Program-made: the position numbers and the translations under genes | The notes under the pieces: generated by a model | Seen by the model: the letters and a program-made list of their open reading frames with translations, nothing else | What the model was told of the DNA's origin: nothing | Databases searched by the model: none | Part shown: piece after piece, positions 7,760-16,539 of the stretch | Numbering within the stretch: position 1 is the stretch's first letter | Layout of the letters: every line of letters starts with the position of its first letter | DNA from: Gammaproteobacteria bacterium | Lineage (GTDB): Bacteria; Pseudomonadota; Gammaproteobacteria; Steroidobacterales; Rariloculaceae | DNA: 64,000 nt | Direction: 5' to 3' | NCBI GenBank assembly: GCA_022826245.1 | Contig: JAJDVG010000040.1 | Span: forward strand, 181,956 to 245,955

Positions 7760-8854
7760 GTGCGGCACAAAAAGACAAGAATCGTTCGACGGACGGGCCT
7801 CCGCGTACTCTCGCTCGCGCTCGGCGCGTTGACCTTCGGCGCCGCGGCGCAGGCGGAGACGATCCGGCTCACGGTCGCGGCGAGCCACACCACGGCGCTG
7901 CCGTGGGTCGGCGTGATGCAGTCGCTCGTCGTGCCCGAGTCGAACCGTCGGCTCGAGGCGATGGGCAGTCCCAACCGCATCCGCTGGACCCAGGCCTACG
8001 GCGGCTCGCTCTACAAGTACGAAAACACCCTCGAGGCCATCGAGATCGGCCTCACGGACATTGGCTGGGTCGGCACGCTCTGGGAACTGTCGAAGATGCC
8101 CCTGCAGAACGTGACTTACTACACGCCTTTCTCGAACGACGACTACCAGATGCTCTTCGAGGTCTTCAACGAGCTGCACGAGGAGCTGCCGTCGCTGCGC
8201 GACGCCTGGGCCGACCACAACGCGCGCTTTCTCGGCGGCAGCGTGCTCGACACCTACCACCTCATGACCAATTTTCCGGTCGACTCGGTCGATGACCTGA
8301 ACGGCCGCAAGATCCTCGCGCCCGGTCCGTCGGCGGCATGGCTCGAAGGCACGGGCGCGGTGCCCGTCGACGGCGGGCTCACGACCTACTACACGCAAAT
8401 CCAGACCGGCGTCGCCGACGGCGTGCTCACGATCCTGACCGGCGCGCCCCCGTACCGGATTCACGAGGTGGCGCCCTACATCACGCTCGTCGGTCTCGGC
8501 TCGATGCTGACCGGCGGCATGGCGATCAATCTCGACACCTGGAACGGCCTGCCGGAGGATGTGAAGCAGGTCATCGAGGAACTCGGGGCCGAGTACAGCA
8601 AGGGCGTGGCCGACGAGATCGGCGTGCGCTACGAGCGTGGGCTCGAGTCGATGCAGGCCGACGGCGCGATCGTGACGCCGCTGCCCGAAGCCGAAAAGCG
8701 CAGGTGGCTCGACGGCATGCCGAACATTGCGGCCCGCTGGGCGGAGTTGACCGAGGCGCGCGGCATCCCGGCGCGCGAGGTCCTCGAGACCTACATGGAT
8801 GCGATCCGCGAGCGCGGCGCTGCGCCGCTCCGGGACTGGGACCGGGGGGACTGA
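7760..8854 (+). CDS. TRAP transporter substrate-binding protein (DctP family)
   Basis: The 364-residue periplasmic protein has a signal peptide (RHKKTRIVRRTGLRVLSLAL ending AAQA-ET) and a DctP-type body, including YKYENTLEAIEIGLTDIGWVG and YYTQIQTGVADGVL. DctP proteins deliver carboxylates or related solutes to a DctQM permease. I chose the GTG at 7760 because GAAGGGGG lies about 8 bases upstream; a GTG at 7751 lies too close to that site. It is the first gene of a transport cluster whose permease follows at 8997. The conserved arginine that binds a carboxylate cannot be assigned securely by eye. Confidence 0.9.
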   Translation: MRHKKTRIVRRTGLRVLSLALGALTFGAAAQAETIRLTVAASHTTALPWVGVMQSLVVPESNRRLEAMGSPNRIRWTQAYGGSLYKYENTLEAIEIGLTDIGWVGTLWELSKMPLQNVTYYTPFSNDDYQMLFEVFNELHEELPSLRDAWADHNARFLGGSVLDTYHLMTNFPVDSVDDLNGRKILAPGPSAAWLEGTGAVPVDGGLTTYYTQIQTGVADGVLTILTGAPPYRIHEVAPYITLVGLGSMLTGGMAINLDTWNGLPEDVKQVIEELGAEYSKGVADEIGVRYERGLESMQADGAIVTPLPEAEKRRWLDGMPNIAARWAELTEARGIPAREVLETYMDAIRERGAAPLRDWDRGD

Positions 8855-8996
8855 GGCTTGGGCAGGGACCGCGGCGTGCAGCCGGCGACGGTAGCGTGCG
8901 CCATGCCTGATCTGCCGTATACGGCGAGACGGTCTTCGGCGCCATGCAGCGGGCCTGTTGCCGCGGCTCGCTAAGAACGTCCCCGAACCTTTCGCA

Positions 8997-10904
8997 ATGC
9001 TGCAACGCTATTTCACGAACCTCGTCGGCTGGATGAACGGCGCGGGCGTCGTATGGGTGTTCGCGCTGATGTTCCTGATCTGCGCCGACATCACGGGCCG
9101 CACGGTGTTCGACAGTCCGATCCGCGGCGTGACCGAGATGGTGTCGCTGTCGCTCGTGGCCTGCGTGTTCCTGCAGATCGCCTACGCGATCCACCGCGCG
9201 CGGCTGACGCGCGCGGAGGTCGTCGTCAGCAAGGTCGAAGCGCGCCAGCCCGTGCTCGCGAACGACTGGTCGGCCGTGCTCTTCGGCGTCGGCTGCCTCA
9301 TGTTCGCGCTGCTCGCGGTCGGCGCCTGGCCCGATTTCATCCGCGCGGCCCGAACGGGCGAGTTCGCGGGCGTGGAAGGCATCTTCACGATCCCGGTCTG
9401 GCCGATCAAGATGCTGCTCGTCGTCGGCTCGCTCGTCGCGGCGCTCGAGTGCCTGCGCCAGCTCATCGGCCGGCTCGTCAATCCGGTGCAAGCCGCGGCC
9501 AGCCAGGCCTCGCCGCTGCCGCGGCCGCTCGTATTCATCGTGCCGCTCGCGATCGTCGCGCTGATCGCGTTCCTGTGGCTCGCCGGAGTCGAGCAGCGCA
9601 CGGTCGGCGGCGTGATGATCGCGATCGTGCTGCTGCTCATCGCGCTCGGCATGCCCATCGCGATTGCGCTGCTGCTCGTCGGCTTCGTCGGGCTCGCCGT
9701 CCTCAAGCAGGATTTCGGCATCGCGACGCGTACGCTCGCGCTCGCCGCCGAGGGCACGATCTCCGAGTACGTGTTCGCGGCCGTGCCGCTCTTCGTGCTC
9801 ATGGGGCTCTTCGTCAACGCGTCGGACATCGGCCGCGACGCGTTCCGCGCCGCGCAACGGATCTTCGGCTGGATCTACGGCGGGCTCGGTGTCGCCACGG
9901 TGGCCGCCAATGCGCTCTTCGCCGCGATCACGGGCATCTCGATCGCTTCCGCCGCGATCTTCTCGAAGATCGCCGTACCTGAAATGGTGCGCCAGGGCTA
10001 TACGGCGAAGTTCGCCGTGGGTCTCACGGCCGGCTCGTCGGTGCTCGGCATGCTGATCCCGCCGAGCCTGCTGCTCATCATCTACGGCGTCATCGCGGAG
10101 GTCTCGATCGGCGGGCTCTTCATCGCCGCCGTCATCCCCGGCATTCTGCTCTCGATCGCGTTCGCCGCCGGCGTCGTGCTCATGGCCTGGCTCACGCCGG
10201 GCTTCGTCGGCCACGTCGACCGGGCCGAGGCCGACGCGGGCTCCATGAGCTGGCTCGAGGTGCTGCTCGGCATCCTGCCGGTCTTCGCGCTCATCATCCT
10301 CGTGCTCGGCGGCATCTACGGGGGCGTGTTCACGCCGACCGAAGCCGGTGCGGCGGGCGCGTTCGCCGCGATGTGCATCGCGCTCGTCAAGCGGCGGCTC
10401 GACTGGGGCAAGCTCTGGGAAGTGATGCGCGAGACGGGCCAGGTGTCGGTCACGATCCTGTTCCTGATCATCGCGGCGAGCACCTTCAGCCGGATGCTCA
10501 CGCTCACGGAGCTGCCGCAGGACGTGGCGGCCTTTCTCGGCGGCACGGGGCTCGGCATGTTCGGCTTCCTCGCGGCCTACCTGCTGCTGCTCATCATCCT
10601 CGGCACGGTGCTCGATTCGACCTCGATCCTGCTGATCCTGCTGCCGCTTGCGCTGCCGGTCGTCGGCGAGCTCGGCGGCAACCTGATCTGGTTCGGGATC
10701 GTGACGGTCGTCGGCATCGAGATTGGCCTCATGACGCCGCCGCTCGGGCTCAGCGTCTACGTGATCAAATCGAGTCTCGACGACGCGAGCATCTCGCTCG
10801 GGACGATATTCGCGGGCGCGTTCCCGTTCGTGCTCATCACGCTCGCGATCACGATTCTGCTGATGGCCTTCCCCGAGCTCAGCCTCTGGCTGCTGGGCCT
10901 GTGA
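8997..10904 (+). CDS. Fused TRAP permease (DctQ-DctM)
   Basis: About 635 residues contain both TRAP membrane subunits. Roughly the first 170 residues give four hydrophobic helices of the small DctQ subunit (LICADITGRTVFDSPIRGVT). A linker then leads to the large DctM subunit with family signatures LGMPIAIALLLVGFVGLAVL, FVLMGLFVNASDIG, SSVLGMLIPPSLLLIIYG and the C-terminal GIEIGLMTPPLGLSVYVIKS. It works with the binding protein at 7760 as a sodium-driven solute importer. The start at 8997 has no good ribosome site; a TTG at 8958 adds 13 residues. The 142 bases before it show nothing notable. Confidence 0.92.
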   Translation: MLQRYFTNLVGWMNGAGVVWVFALMFLICADITGRTVFDSPIRGVTEMVSLSLVACVFLQIAYAIHRARLTRAEVVVSKVEARQPVLANDWSAVLFGVGCLMFALLAVGAWPDFIRAARTGEFAGVEGIFTIPVWPIKMLLVVGSLVAALECLRQLIGRLVNPVQAAASQASPLPRPLVFIVPLAIVALIAFLWLAGVEQRTVGGVMIAIVLLLIALGMPIAIALLLVGFVGLAVLKQDFGIATRTLALAAEGTISEYVFAAVPLFVLMGLFVNASDIGRDAFRAAQRIFGWIYGGLGVATVAANALFAAITGISIASAAIFSKIAVPEMVRQGYTAKFAVGLTAGSSVLGMLIPPSLLLIIYGVIAEVSIGGLFIAAVIPGILLSIAFAAGVVLMAWLTPGFVGHVDRAEADAGSMSWLEVLLGILPVFALIILVLGGIYGGVFTPTEAGAAGAFAAMCIALVKRRLDWGKLWEVMRETGQVSVTILFLIIAASTFSRMLTLTELPQDVAAFLGGTGLGMFGFLAAYLLLLIILGTVLDSTSILLILLPLALPVVGELGGNLIWFGIVTVVGIEIGLMTPPLGLSVYVIKSSLDDASISLGTIFAGAFPFVLITLAITILLMAFPELSLWLLGL

Positions 10905-10985
10905 CGACCATCGGCTCAACCCTCGCCACGGCCTTCGCAGAGGTATCGCGAAGGCGCGACATCCGCACAATTCGCGGGAGATACA

Positions 10986-12065
10986 ATGATGAACTGGCGC
11001 AGAATCAATCATAAGGCAGCCCCCGGACGCATCGCCCGCCACGGGTTCCTCGCATCGCTCATCGTGTGCGCGGGGCTCACCGGCGCCGCGGTCGCGCAGG
11101 AACTCGAGGGAACGCTGCTCGTCGCCAACCGCGATGGCGGGAGCGTGTCGTTCTTCGATCTGACGACCCGCCTGGAGATGGCGCGGCTGCCGATCGGCCC
11201 GGTCATCCCGCATGAAATCGCGGTTTCGCCGGACGGCCGCTGGGCGCTGACCGGCGAATACGGCCCGGGCGACGATCGCGGCCAGCGTCTCGTCGTGATC
11301 GACGTCGCAAACGCGCAAATCACCGGCCGCATCGATCTCGGCCCGGAATCGCGCCCGCACAGCATGATGTTCCTGCCCGACAGCCGCCGCGCCATCGCGA
11401 CGCTCGAGGATTCCGACACGATCGCGCTCGTCGATGTCGTCGATCTCGAGGTGCTCGACACCTGGCCGACCGGCGGGCGCGACGGCCACATGGTCCGGCT
11501 CAGCCCCGACGGTGCGCGCGCCTACGTCACGAGCCGCGGCGCCGAAGGCACGCTGTCGGTCATCTCGCTCGACGACGATGCCGATCCGGTCGTGATCGCG
11601 ACCGACATGGGCGCCGAGGGTCTGGCCGTGACGCCCGACGGCAGCGAGGTCTGGGTCGTCAACCGCACGGTGGGGACGATCTCGATCGTCGATACCGGGA
11701 GCCTGTCGGTCGTCGAAACGGTCGACGCGCGGCCCGGCGCCGGTCGCGCCGAGATTTCGCCGGGCGGGCGCGCGCTCGTGCCGAACGGCTCCGCCGGCCA
11801 GGAGACCGCGAGGTACCTGACGCTCTTCGACATCGAGGATCGCAGCGTGCTCGGCGAACTCGCCATCAACGACGGCGAACCCGGGCCGGGCGCTTTCGGC
11901 ATCCACATCTTCGGCGAGACGGCCTTCGTCGCCGATCGCGCCGAACGGTCGATCGCGATCTACGATCTGGAGAACTTCCCCGCCGCGCAGCATCTGGCAA
12001 GCGACCTGCCGAACCCCGACGGGCTCGGCTACTCACCGCTCAGGCTCGCCGTCTTCGCGAGATAA
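10986..12065 (+). CDS. Secreted YncE/YVTN-type beta-propeller protein
   Basis: The 359-residue product has a signal peptide (GFLASLIVCAGLTGAAVAQ-EL) and repeated propeller blades of the type VSPDGRWALTGE, FLPDSRRAIATLED, LSPDGARAYVTSRG and VTPDGSEVWVVN. Such seven-bladed YVTN or cytochrome-D1-like propellers are periplasmic and usually of unknown substrate. GGAG lies just upstream of two adjacent ATG codons at 10986 and 10989. It sits between the TRAP permease and the sodium symporter on the same strand, so it may belong to the same uptake programme. That link is inference. Confidence 0.85.
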   Translation: MMNWRRINHKAAPGRIARHGFLASLIVCAGLTGAAVAQELEGTLLVANRDGGSVSFFDLTTRLEMARLPIGPVIPHEIAVSPDGRWALTGEYGPGDDRGQRLVVIDVANAQITGRIDLGPESRPHSMMFLPDSRRAIATLEDSDTIALVDVVDLEVLDTWPTGGRDGHMVRLSPDGARAYVTSRGAEGTLSVISLDDDADPVVIATDMGAEGLAVTPDGSEVWVVNRTVGTISIVDTGSLSVVETVDARPGAGRAEISPGGRALVPNGSAGQETARYLTLFDIEDRSVLGELAINDGEPGPGAFGIHIFGETAFVADRAERSIAIYDLENFPAAQHLASDLPNPDGLGYSPLRLAVFAR

Positions 12066-12067
12066 CG

Positions 12068-12409
12068 TTGGCGTCGCCCGGCCCCGACCTTCACGACCCG
12101 CGCGTCCACGCGGCGCTCGACCGTTACTGGCGCAGCAACCTGCGCATCATGACGGCGCTGCTGGCGGTCTGGGCCGCGGTCTCGCTCGGCTGCGGCGTGC
12201 TGCTGGCCGACTGGCTCAACCAGTTCCGCCTGCCGTTCACGGGCTTCCCGCTCGGTTTCTGGTTCGCGCAGCAGGGCGCCATCGTCGTGTTCGTGCTCTG
12301 CATACTCACCTACTGTCTGGCGATGAACCGGCTCGACCGGCGCCACCACGAGGAACTGGAGGCGATCGCAGCGGACGCCGGCAGTCAGGCGGGGGAGGAG
12401 GGCGCCTGA
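12068..12409 (+). CDS. DUF4212 small subunit of sodium:solute symporter
   Basis: The 113-residue protein has two transmembrane segments and the hallmark sequence RYWRSNLRIM, then ADWLNQFRLPFTGFPLGFWF and AQQGAIVVFVLCIL, which defines DUF4212. These proteins occur next to a large SSS-family symporter, as here. The start is a TTG at 12068, two bases after the propeller stop; no ATG exists in frame upstream of the conserved region. Its last codons (EEGA, stop) are duplicated 77 bases further on, described separately. Confidence 0.9.
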   Translation: MASPGPDLHDPRVHAALDRYWRSNLRIMTALLAVWAAVSLGCGVLLADWLNQFRLPFTGFPLGFWFAQQGAIVVFVLCILTYCLAMNRLDRRHHEELEAIAADAGSQAGEEGA

Positions 12410-12489
12410 TGGCTGCGCGCGCCAGGGCGGCAGCGAAGGCTGGCCGAACGGCAACGCTCGCCAGGTTCGCGGAGGAGGGCGCCTGATGG
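12394..12489 (+). repeat. 77-bp-offset direct repeat at a stop-start junction, creating a 25-codon mini-ORF
   Basis: The 19-base sequence GGAGGAGGGCGCCTGATGG occurs at 12394-12412 and again at 12471-12489. Each copy contains a ribosome site, the codons for Glu-Gly-Ala, a TGA stop and an overlapping ATG. Between them an open frame runs from 12409 to 12486, encoding MAARARAAAKAG and ending again in EEGA. It overlaps the upstream stop and the downstream symporter start by one base each (TGATG). The unit looks like a tandem duplication of the original junction. Confidence 0.8.
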
Positions 12490-14339
12490 AAACGCGCGAG
12501 TGGACGCTGCTTTTCGTCGCGCTGACCTTCGGGCTGTATCTCACGATCGCATGGCTCTCGCGCGTTCGCGATACGGGCGGCTTCTACGTCGCCGGGCGCG
12601 GCGTACCGGCCATGGCCAACGGCATGGCGACGGCCTCGGACTGGATGAGCGCGGCGTCGTTCATCTCGATGGCCGGGCTCATCTCCTTCATGGGCTTCGC
12701 GGGCGGCGTCTATCTCATGGGCTGGACGGGCGGTTACGTGCTGCTCGCGCTGCTGCTCGCCCCGTATCTCAGAAAGTTCGGCTACTTCACGGTTCCGGAT
12801 TTCGTCGGCGACCGCTTCGACTCGAACACCGCGCGCATCGTCGCGGTGCTCTGCGCGCTCTTCATCAGCACCGTCTACGTCGCGGGGCAGATGCGCGGCG
12901 TCGGCGTGGTCTTCAGCCGTTTCCTCGAGGTCGACATCAACACGGGCGTCTTCTTCGGCATGGCGATCGTGTTCTTCTACGCGACGCTCGGCGGCATGAA
13001 GGGCATCACCTGGACGCAGGTCGCTCAGTACTGGGTGCTGATCACGGCGTTCCTGACCGCGGCGATCGCGATCGGGATCAAGCTGACGGGCGTGCCCGTG
13101 CCGTCGCTGGCGATGGGCGCGGAACTCCTGCCCGAGCAGTCGGGCGGGCAGGCCGCGTTCCTGCTCGAGCGGCTCGACCAGATCAGCGTCGATCTGGGCT
13201 TCTCGCGCTACACGGAGGCCTTCGTCGGAAGCTGGGACAAGGTCAACGTGTTCTGCGTGACGCTCGCGCTCATGTGCGGCACGGCCGGGCTGCCGCACGT
13301 GCTCGTGCGCTTCTACACGGTGCCGAGCGTTCGCGCCGCGCGCTGGAGCGCGATGTGGGCGCTGTTCTTCATCGCGCTGCTGTATCTGACCGCGCCCGCC
13401 ACGGCCGCGTTCGCGCGCTACTTCATGATCGAGAGCCTGAACGGCGCGACCGAGGAGAGCCTGCCCGAGTGGTACCGCAACTGGGAGCAGACGGGGCTCA
13501 TCAACTGGTTCGACGACGGCGACGGGCAGGTGCTGTACTCGGCCGGGGCCGACAATGAGATTTACCGCAACGGTTCCGTGGGGGCGGTCGAGATGGCCGA
13601 GATCGAGCGCCGCCACCAGCAGTGGCTCGACACGGGCGGCGCCGAGGGCGCCGATGCGCGCGCGGAACTCAGCGCGCGCGGGCTCGCCGGTCCCGACCAG
13701 GACATCATCGTCCTCGCGACGCCCGAGATGGCGGAACTCGCCTCCTGGATCATCGCGCTGATCGCGGCGGGCGGGCTCGCCGCGGCGCTGTCGACCGCGA
13801 GCGGCCTGCTGCTCGTCATGTCCTCGGCGATCTCGCACGATCTCTACTACCGAATCTTCAGGCCGGCCGCGACCGAGGCGCAGCGGTTGCTCGTCGGGCG
13901 CTCCGTCATCGCCGTCGCGGTCGTCATCGCGGGGCTCTTCGGCATCTATCCGCCGGGCTTCGTGAGCCAGGTCGTCGCGTTCGCGTTCGGCCTCGCGGCG
14001 GCGAGCCTGTTCCCGGTGCTGATCCTCGGCATCTTCTCCAAGCGCGTCGGCACCGTGCCCGCCATCGCCGGCATGGTCGTCGGCATCGGCTTCACGGCGT
14101 CGTACATCGTCTCGTCCGTCTATTTCGGCATGGCGCCGTGGACCTTCGGCATCCTCGAGACGGGACTCAACCCGCAGGGCATCGGCGTCATCGGCATGCT
14201 GCTCAACTTCGGCGTCACGCTCTCGCTGACGCCGCTCTTCCCGGCGCCGAGCGAGGCGTCGCAGGACATGGTCGACCAGGTCCGCGAGCCCGAGGGCTTC
14301 GGCCCGGCCGCGCAGATCGAGCGGGCCGTCGATCACTGA
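12486..14339 (+). CDS. Sodium:solute symporter large subunit (SSS family, VC_2705 type)
   Basis: The 617-residue membrane protein shows the SSS signatures near its N-terminus (GGFYVAGRGVPAMANGMATA, SDWMSAASFISMAGLI) and repeated helices to the end. It is the obligate large partner of DUF4212 proteins and belongs to the acetate/pyruvate-permease-like branch; the solute is not certain. A hydrophilic insert of about 100 residues (around residues 320-415, ESLPEWYRNWEQTGLINWFD) interrupts the helices, as in other VC_2705-type symporters. The ATG at 12486 overlaps the TGA of the mini-ORF and has GGAGGAGG upstream. It ends the transport cluster. Confidence 0.93.
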   Translation: METREWTLLFVALTFGLYLTIAWLSRVRDTGGFYVAGRGVPAMANGMATASDWMSAASFISMAGLISFMGFAGGVYLMGWTGGYVLLALLLAPYLRKFGYFTVPDFVGDRFDSNTARIVAVLCALFISTVYVAGQMRGVGVVFSRFLEVDINTGVFFGMAIVFFYATLGGMKGITWTQVAQYWVLITAFLTAAIAIGIKLTGVPVPSLAMGAELLPEQSGGQAAFLLERLDQISVDLGFSRYTEAFVGSWDKVNVFCVTLALMCGTAGLPHVLVRFYTVPSVRAARWSAMWALFFIALLYLTAPATAAFARYFMIESLNGATEESLPEWYRNWEQTGLINWFDDGDGQVLYSAGADNEIYRNGSVGAVEMAEIERRHQQWLDTGGAEGADARAELSARGLAGPDQDIIVLATPEMAELASWIIALIAAGGLAAALSTASGLLLVMSSAISHDLYYRIFRPAATEAQRLLVGRSVIAVAVVIAGLFGIYPPGFVSQVVAFAFGLAAASLFPVLILGIFSKRVGTVPAIAGMVVGIGFTASYIVSSVYFGMAPWTFGILETGLNPQGIGVIGMLLNFGVTLSLTPLFPAPSEASQDMVDQVREPEGFGPAAQIERAVDH

Positions 14340-14401
14340 CGCAACAACACTCGCCTCGAGCGTGGATTCGACTTGTTGTTTCTTTTTCTGTTACTTTGCT
14401 C

Positions 14402-14436
14402 TCAAGAGCAGATTAAATAGATTTATACGCTCTTGA
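14402..14436 (+). promoter_or_regulatory. Inverted-repeat operator before the XRE gene
   Basis: TCAAGAGC (14402-14409) and GCTCTTGA (14429-14436) form a perfect 8-base inverted repeat around an AT-rich core containing TAAATAG and TATACG, six bases before the ATG at 14443. It is the likely autoregulatory site of the XRE protein. Confidence 0.55.
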
Positions 14437-14442
14437 AGGCAG

Positions 14443-14784
14443 ATGACTGCAAGAAACGCATTGATCGAAGCGCCGCCCTATCCGGTCGAGAACGCTCTCA
14501 AGCGTCTGGGTGCGAACCTGCGCACGGCAAGGCTCCGCCGAAACCTGACTATAGAAGAGGTTGCGGCGAAGATCGGCACCGGTCCGCGGGCCGTTTCCAA
14601 TGCGGAACACGGCAAACCGTCGACGAGCGCTGCTGTCTACGTCGCGCTCCTATGGGCCTACGATTTGCAGAGCCCAGTCGGCTACCTCGCCGATCCTGTG
14701 CGTGACGAAGAAGGGTTTGCACGGACGCGTTTGAGGAAACGGGCGCGAGTGAGCTTACGTAACGGGCTCGACAGCGATTTCTAG
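14443..14784 (+). CDS. XRE-family transcriptional regulator (HipB-like)
   Basis: The 113-residue protein has a helix-turn-helix at about residues 22-76 (LGANLRTARLRRNLTIEEVA, then KIGTGPRAVSNAEHGKPST). The C-terminal tail is basic. Proteins of this kind with the conserved LLWAYDL segment are antitoxins of HipA kinases. Immediately downstream is a decayed hipA-like fragment, which supports that origin. With its toxin broken it may persist as a stand-alone repressor. An inverted repeat lies just upstream. Confidence 0.82.
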   Translation: MTARNALIEAPPYPVENALKRLGANLRTARLRRNLTIEEVAAKIGTGPRAVSNAEHGKPSTSAAVYVALLWAYDLQSPVGYLADPVRDEEGFARTRLRKRARVSLRNGLDSDF

Positions 14785-14858
14785 CAATATGCGACAGAAT
14801 TCGGCGACGCACATTGGTATACCGTGGATTTGCCCGGGAAGCGGAATCCAGCGCAGGC

Positions 14859-15034
14859 TTTCTGATGGACGCAGAGCAAGCCGAGTGATCGTTGACGAGA
14901 CGGAGGTGATCGTCAGAGCGCGGTGGTACGAGACAGCGCGCAGGGAAGGGCTGTCCGAAAAGGACTGCGACGCTCTCAAGGGCGCATTCGCGTATCCGGG
15001 CTTCCGGCTCGAGATTCGGGGCTCTGCGCCGTAG
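14859..15034 (+). pseudogene. C-terminal remnant of a HipA-like kinase with frameshift
   Basis: From 14859 the DNA reads FLMDAEQA and then, after a one-base shift near 14882, RVIVDETEVIVRARWYETAR followed by EGLSEKDCDALKGAFAYPGF. This is the usual end of HipA toxins (an SxEQAxRIVDEV helix, a W..TA..GLS helix and a final AF.YPGF). Adding one base after the GCC at 14881 would restore the frame. The kinase core is missing. The segment 14785-14858 is not recognisable. The assignment rests on motif similarity read by eye. Confidence 0.6.
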
Positions 15035-15040
15035 GTAGTT

Positions 15041-15104
15041 AGCCGAAACGGCAACTGCGTTTTGGTCGAAACGACAACTTCGTTTTAGCCGAAACGGCAA
15101 TTCG
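15041..15104. repeat. 23-bp tandem repeat, 2.8 copies
   Basis: The units AGCCGAAACGGCAACTGCG-TTTT (15041-15063), GGTCGAAACGACAACTTCG-TTTT (15064-15086) and the partial AGCCGAAACGGCAATTCG (15087-15104) differ at few positions. Each contains a short dyad GCCGAAACGGC. They lie between the hipA remnant and the 3' end of the oxidase gene. No spacer or further unit is present, so it is not a CRISPR. Confidence 0.75.
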
Positions 15105-15147
15105 ATATCGCCGTACCTGTGCCCGGCGGCTTCCTGAACCAGGCGGG

Positions 15148-16539
15148 CTAATCCGGCAACACCCGGTTCGGGTTGAGTATCCCCTTCGGATCGAGTGCGG
15201 CCTTCAGAAGCCGCATGAGCTCGATTTCTTCCGGCGTTCTCGATTCGTGCAGGTAGCGGCGCTTGAGCGTGCCGATGCCGTGCTCGGCGGCCACCGAGCC
15301 GTCGTGCGCTCCGGTCGCGGCGTAGACGATGTCACAGAGTGCCGGCATGTCGGCCTCGCGTCCGGTCGTGACGGCGAGGTGCAGATTGTTGTCGCCGAGG
15401 TGGCCGAAGACGTGGTTCTGCACGCGGTCGAACTTCGCGCCGAACTCGCGGTCGACCTCGGCGAGGAACGCCGGCATCCGGCCGATCGGCATGCTCACGT
15501 CGAAGGCGAGCATGGGCTGCAGCAGCGGCGTGACGTCGCCGATGCCGTCACGGATCGCCCAGAACGACGCGCGTTCGCGCTCCGAGTGCGCGATCGCCGC
15601 ATCGACGATGATGCCTGCGTCGAGTGCTGCGCCAAGCGCCGCTTCGACGCGTTCGCGGTCGCCGGTCTCGTCCGTGCCTTCGGTCTCGATCAGCACGTAC
15701 ATCGGGTGGCGCTCGTCGAACGGCGAGCGGACGTTCTCGACGTTGTCGACGACGCAGTGCAGATACGATTCCCACATCGCCTCGAACGCGCTGAGAGAAC
15801 CACCGAGCCGCGTTTGCACCGCCTGCAGCAGGGCCACTGCCTCATCGAAGCCGTCGAGCGCGCAGAGCGCCGCGGTCTTGCTCGGCAGCTTCGGATAGAG
15901 CCTGAGCACCGCCCGCGTGACGATGCCGAGCGTGCCTTCCGTGCCGATGAAGAGTTGCTTGAGATCGTAGCCCGCGTTGTTCTTGAGCATGCGGTTCATG
16001 GAGCTGACGACGGTGCCGTCGGCGAGCACGGCCTCGAGCCCGAGCACGAGGCTGCGCATCATGCCGAAGCGGATGACCTGATTGCCGCCGGCGTTCGTCG
16101 CAATGTTCCCGCCGATCGTGCACGAGCCGCGCGCGCCGAGGTCGAGCGGAAACAGGAAACCCGCATCGGCGGCGGCTTCCTGCAGCGTCTGCAGGGGCGT
16201 GGCGGCGAGCACGGTGGCCGTCATCGCGGCGGAATCGATCTCCTCGATGCCGGACATGCGCTCCATTGAGATCGCGATCTCGCCCGGCTGCGGCGTGGCG
16301 CCGCCGGCGAGTCCCGTCATGCCGCCTTGCACGACGACGCGTTGTCCTGCAGCGTGGCAGTGGCGCATCACCGCCGCGAGTTCCCCGGTCGAGCCCGGCC
16401 GGACGACGGCGGACGGGGCGCAGGCGTGTTCGCCGCTGAAGTCGACGTGATGCTTCTCGCCGATCGCGTCGCCCGTGAGCACGCGGCCGGGGCCGAGCGC
16501 CTGCTCGAGTTCGTTGAGAATGGCTGCTGTGGTCGTCAT
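15148..16539 (-). CDS. FAD-binding oxidoreductase (GlcD/D-lactate dehydrogenase family)
   Basis: The 463-residue protein has a PCMH-type FAD domain with VVVQGGMTGLAGGATP and GARGSCTIGGNIATNAGG. Its C-terminal domain has the metal/substrate motif HVFGHLGDNNLHL and VAAEHGIGTLKRRYL. This combination is typical of D-2-hydroxyacid dehydrogenases (D-lactate, glycolate or D-2-hydroxyglutarate) that pass electrons to quinone or cytochrome. I set the start at the ATG at 16539, which follows a G-rich stretch; the frame is open far upstream but there overlaps the divergent GST promoter. The substrate is unresolved. An L-2-hydroxyglutarate-oxidase-like gene lies at 48.2 kb, a possible but unproven metabolic link. 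Confidence 0.9.
   Translation of the reverse strand: MTTTAAILNELEQALGPGRVLTGDAIGEKHHVDFSGEHACAPSAVVRPGSTGELAAVMRHCHAAGQRVVVQGGMTGLAGGATPQPGEIAISMERMSGIEEIDSAAMTATVLAATPLQTLQEAAADAGFLFPLDLGARGSCTIGGNIATNAGGNQVIRFGMMRSLVLGLEAVLADGTVVSSMNRMLKNNAGYDLKQLFIGTEGTLGIVTRAVLRLYPKLPSKTAALCALDGFDEAVALLQAVQTRLGGSLSAFEAMWESYLHCVVDNVENVRSPFDERHPMYVLIETEGTDETGDRERVEAALGAALDAGIIVDAAIAHSERERASFWAIRDGIGDVTPLLQPMLAFDVSMPIGRMPAFLAEVDREFGAKFDRVQNHVFGHLGDNNLHLAVTTGREADMPALCDIVYAATGAHDGSVAAEHGIGTLKRRYLHESRTPEEIELMRLLKAALDPKGILNPNRVLPD

Noticed and set aside
8571..11993. Very long minus-strand open frame of more than 1,100 codons opposite the TRAP and propeller genes
   Set aside because: Product is an Arg/Asp/Glu/His-rich sequence without domains; it is the antisense shadow of GC-rich coding DNA, and the plus-strand genes have clear family motifs.
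12306..14336. Long minus-strand open frame opposite the symporter gene
   Set aside because: Same low-complexity shadow character; the plus strand encodes an unmistakable SSS transporter.
15041..15104. Possible CRISPR array
   Set aside because: The 23-bp units are directly adjacent with no spacers, and no cas genes occur.
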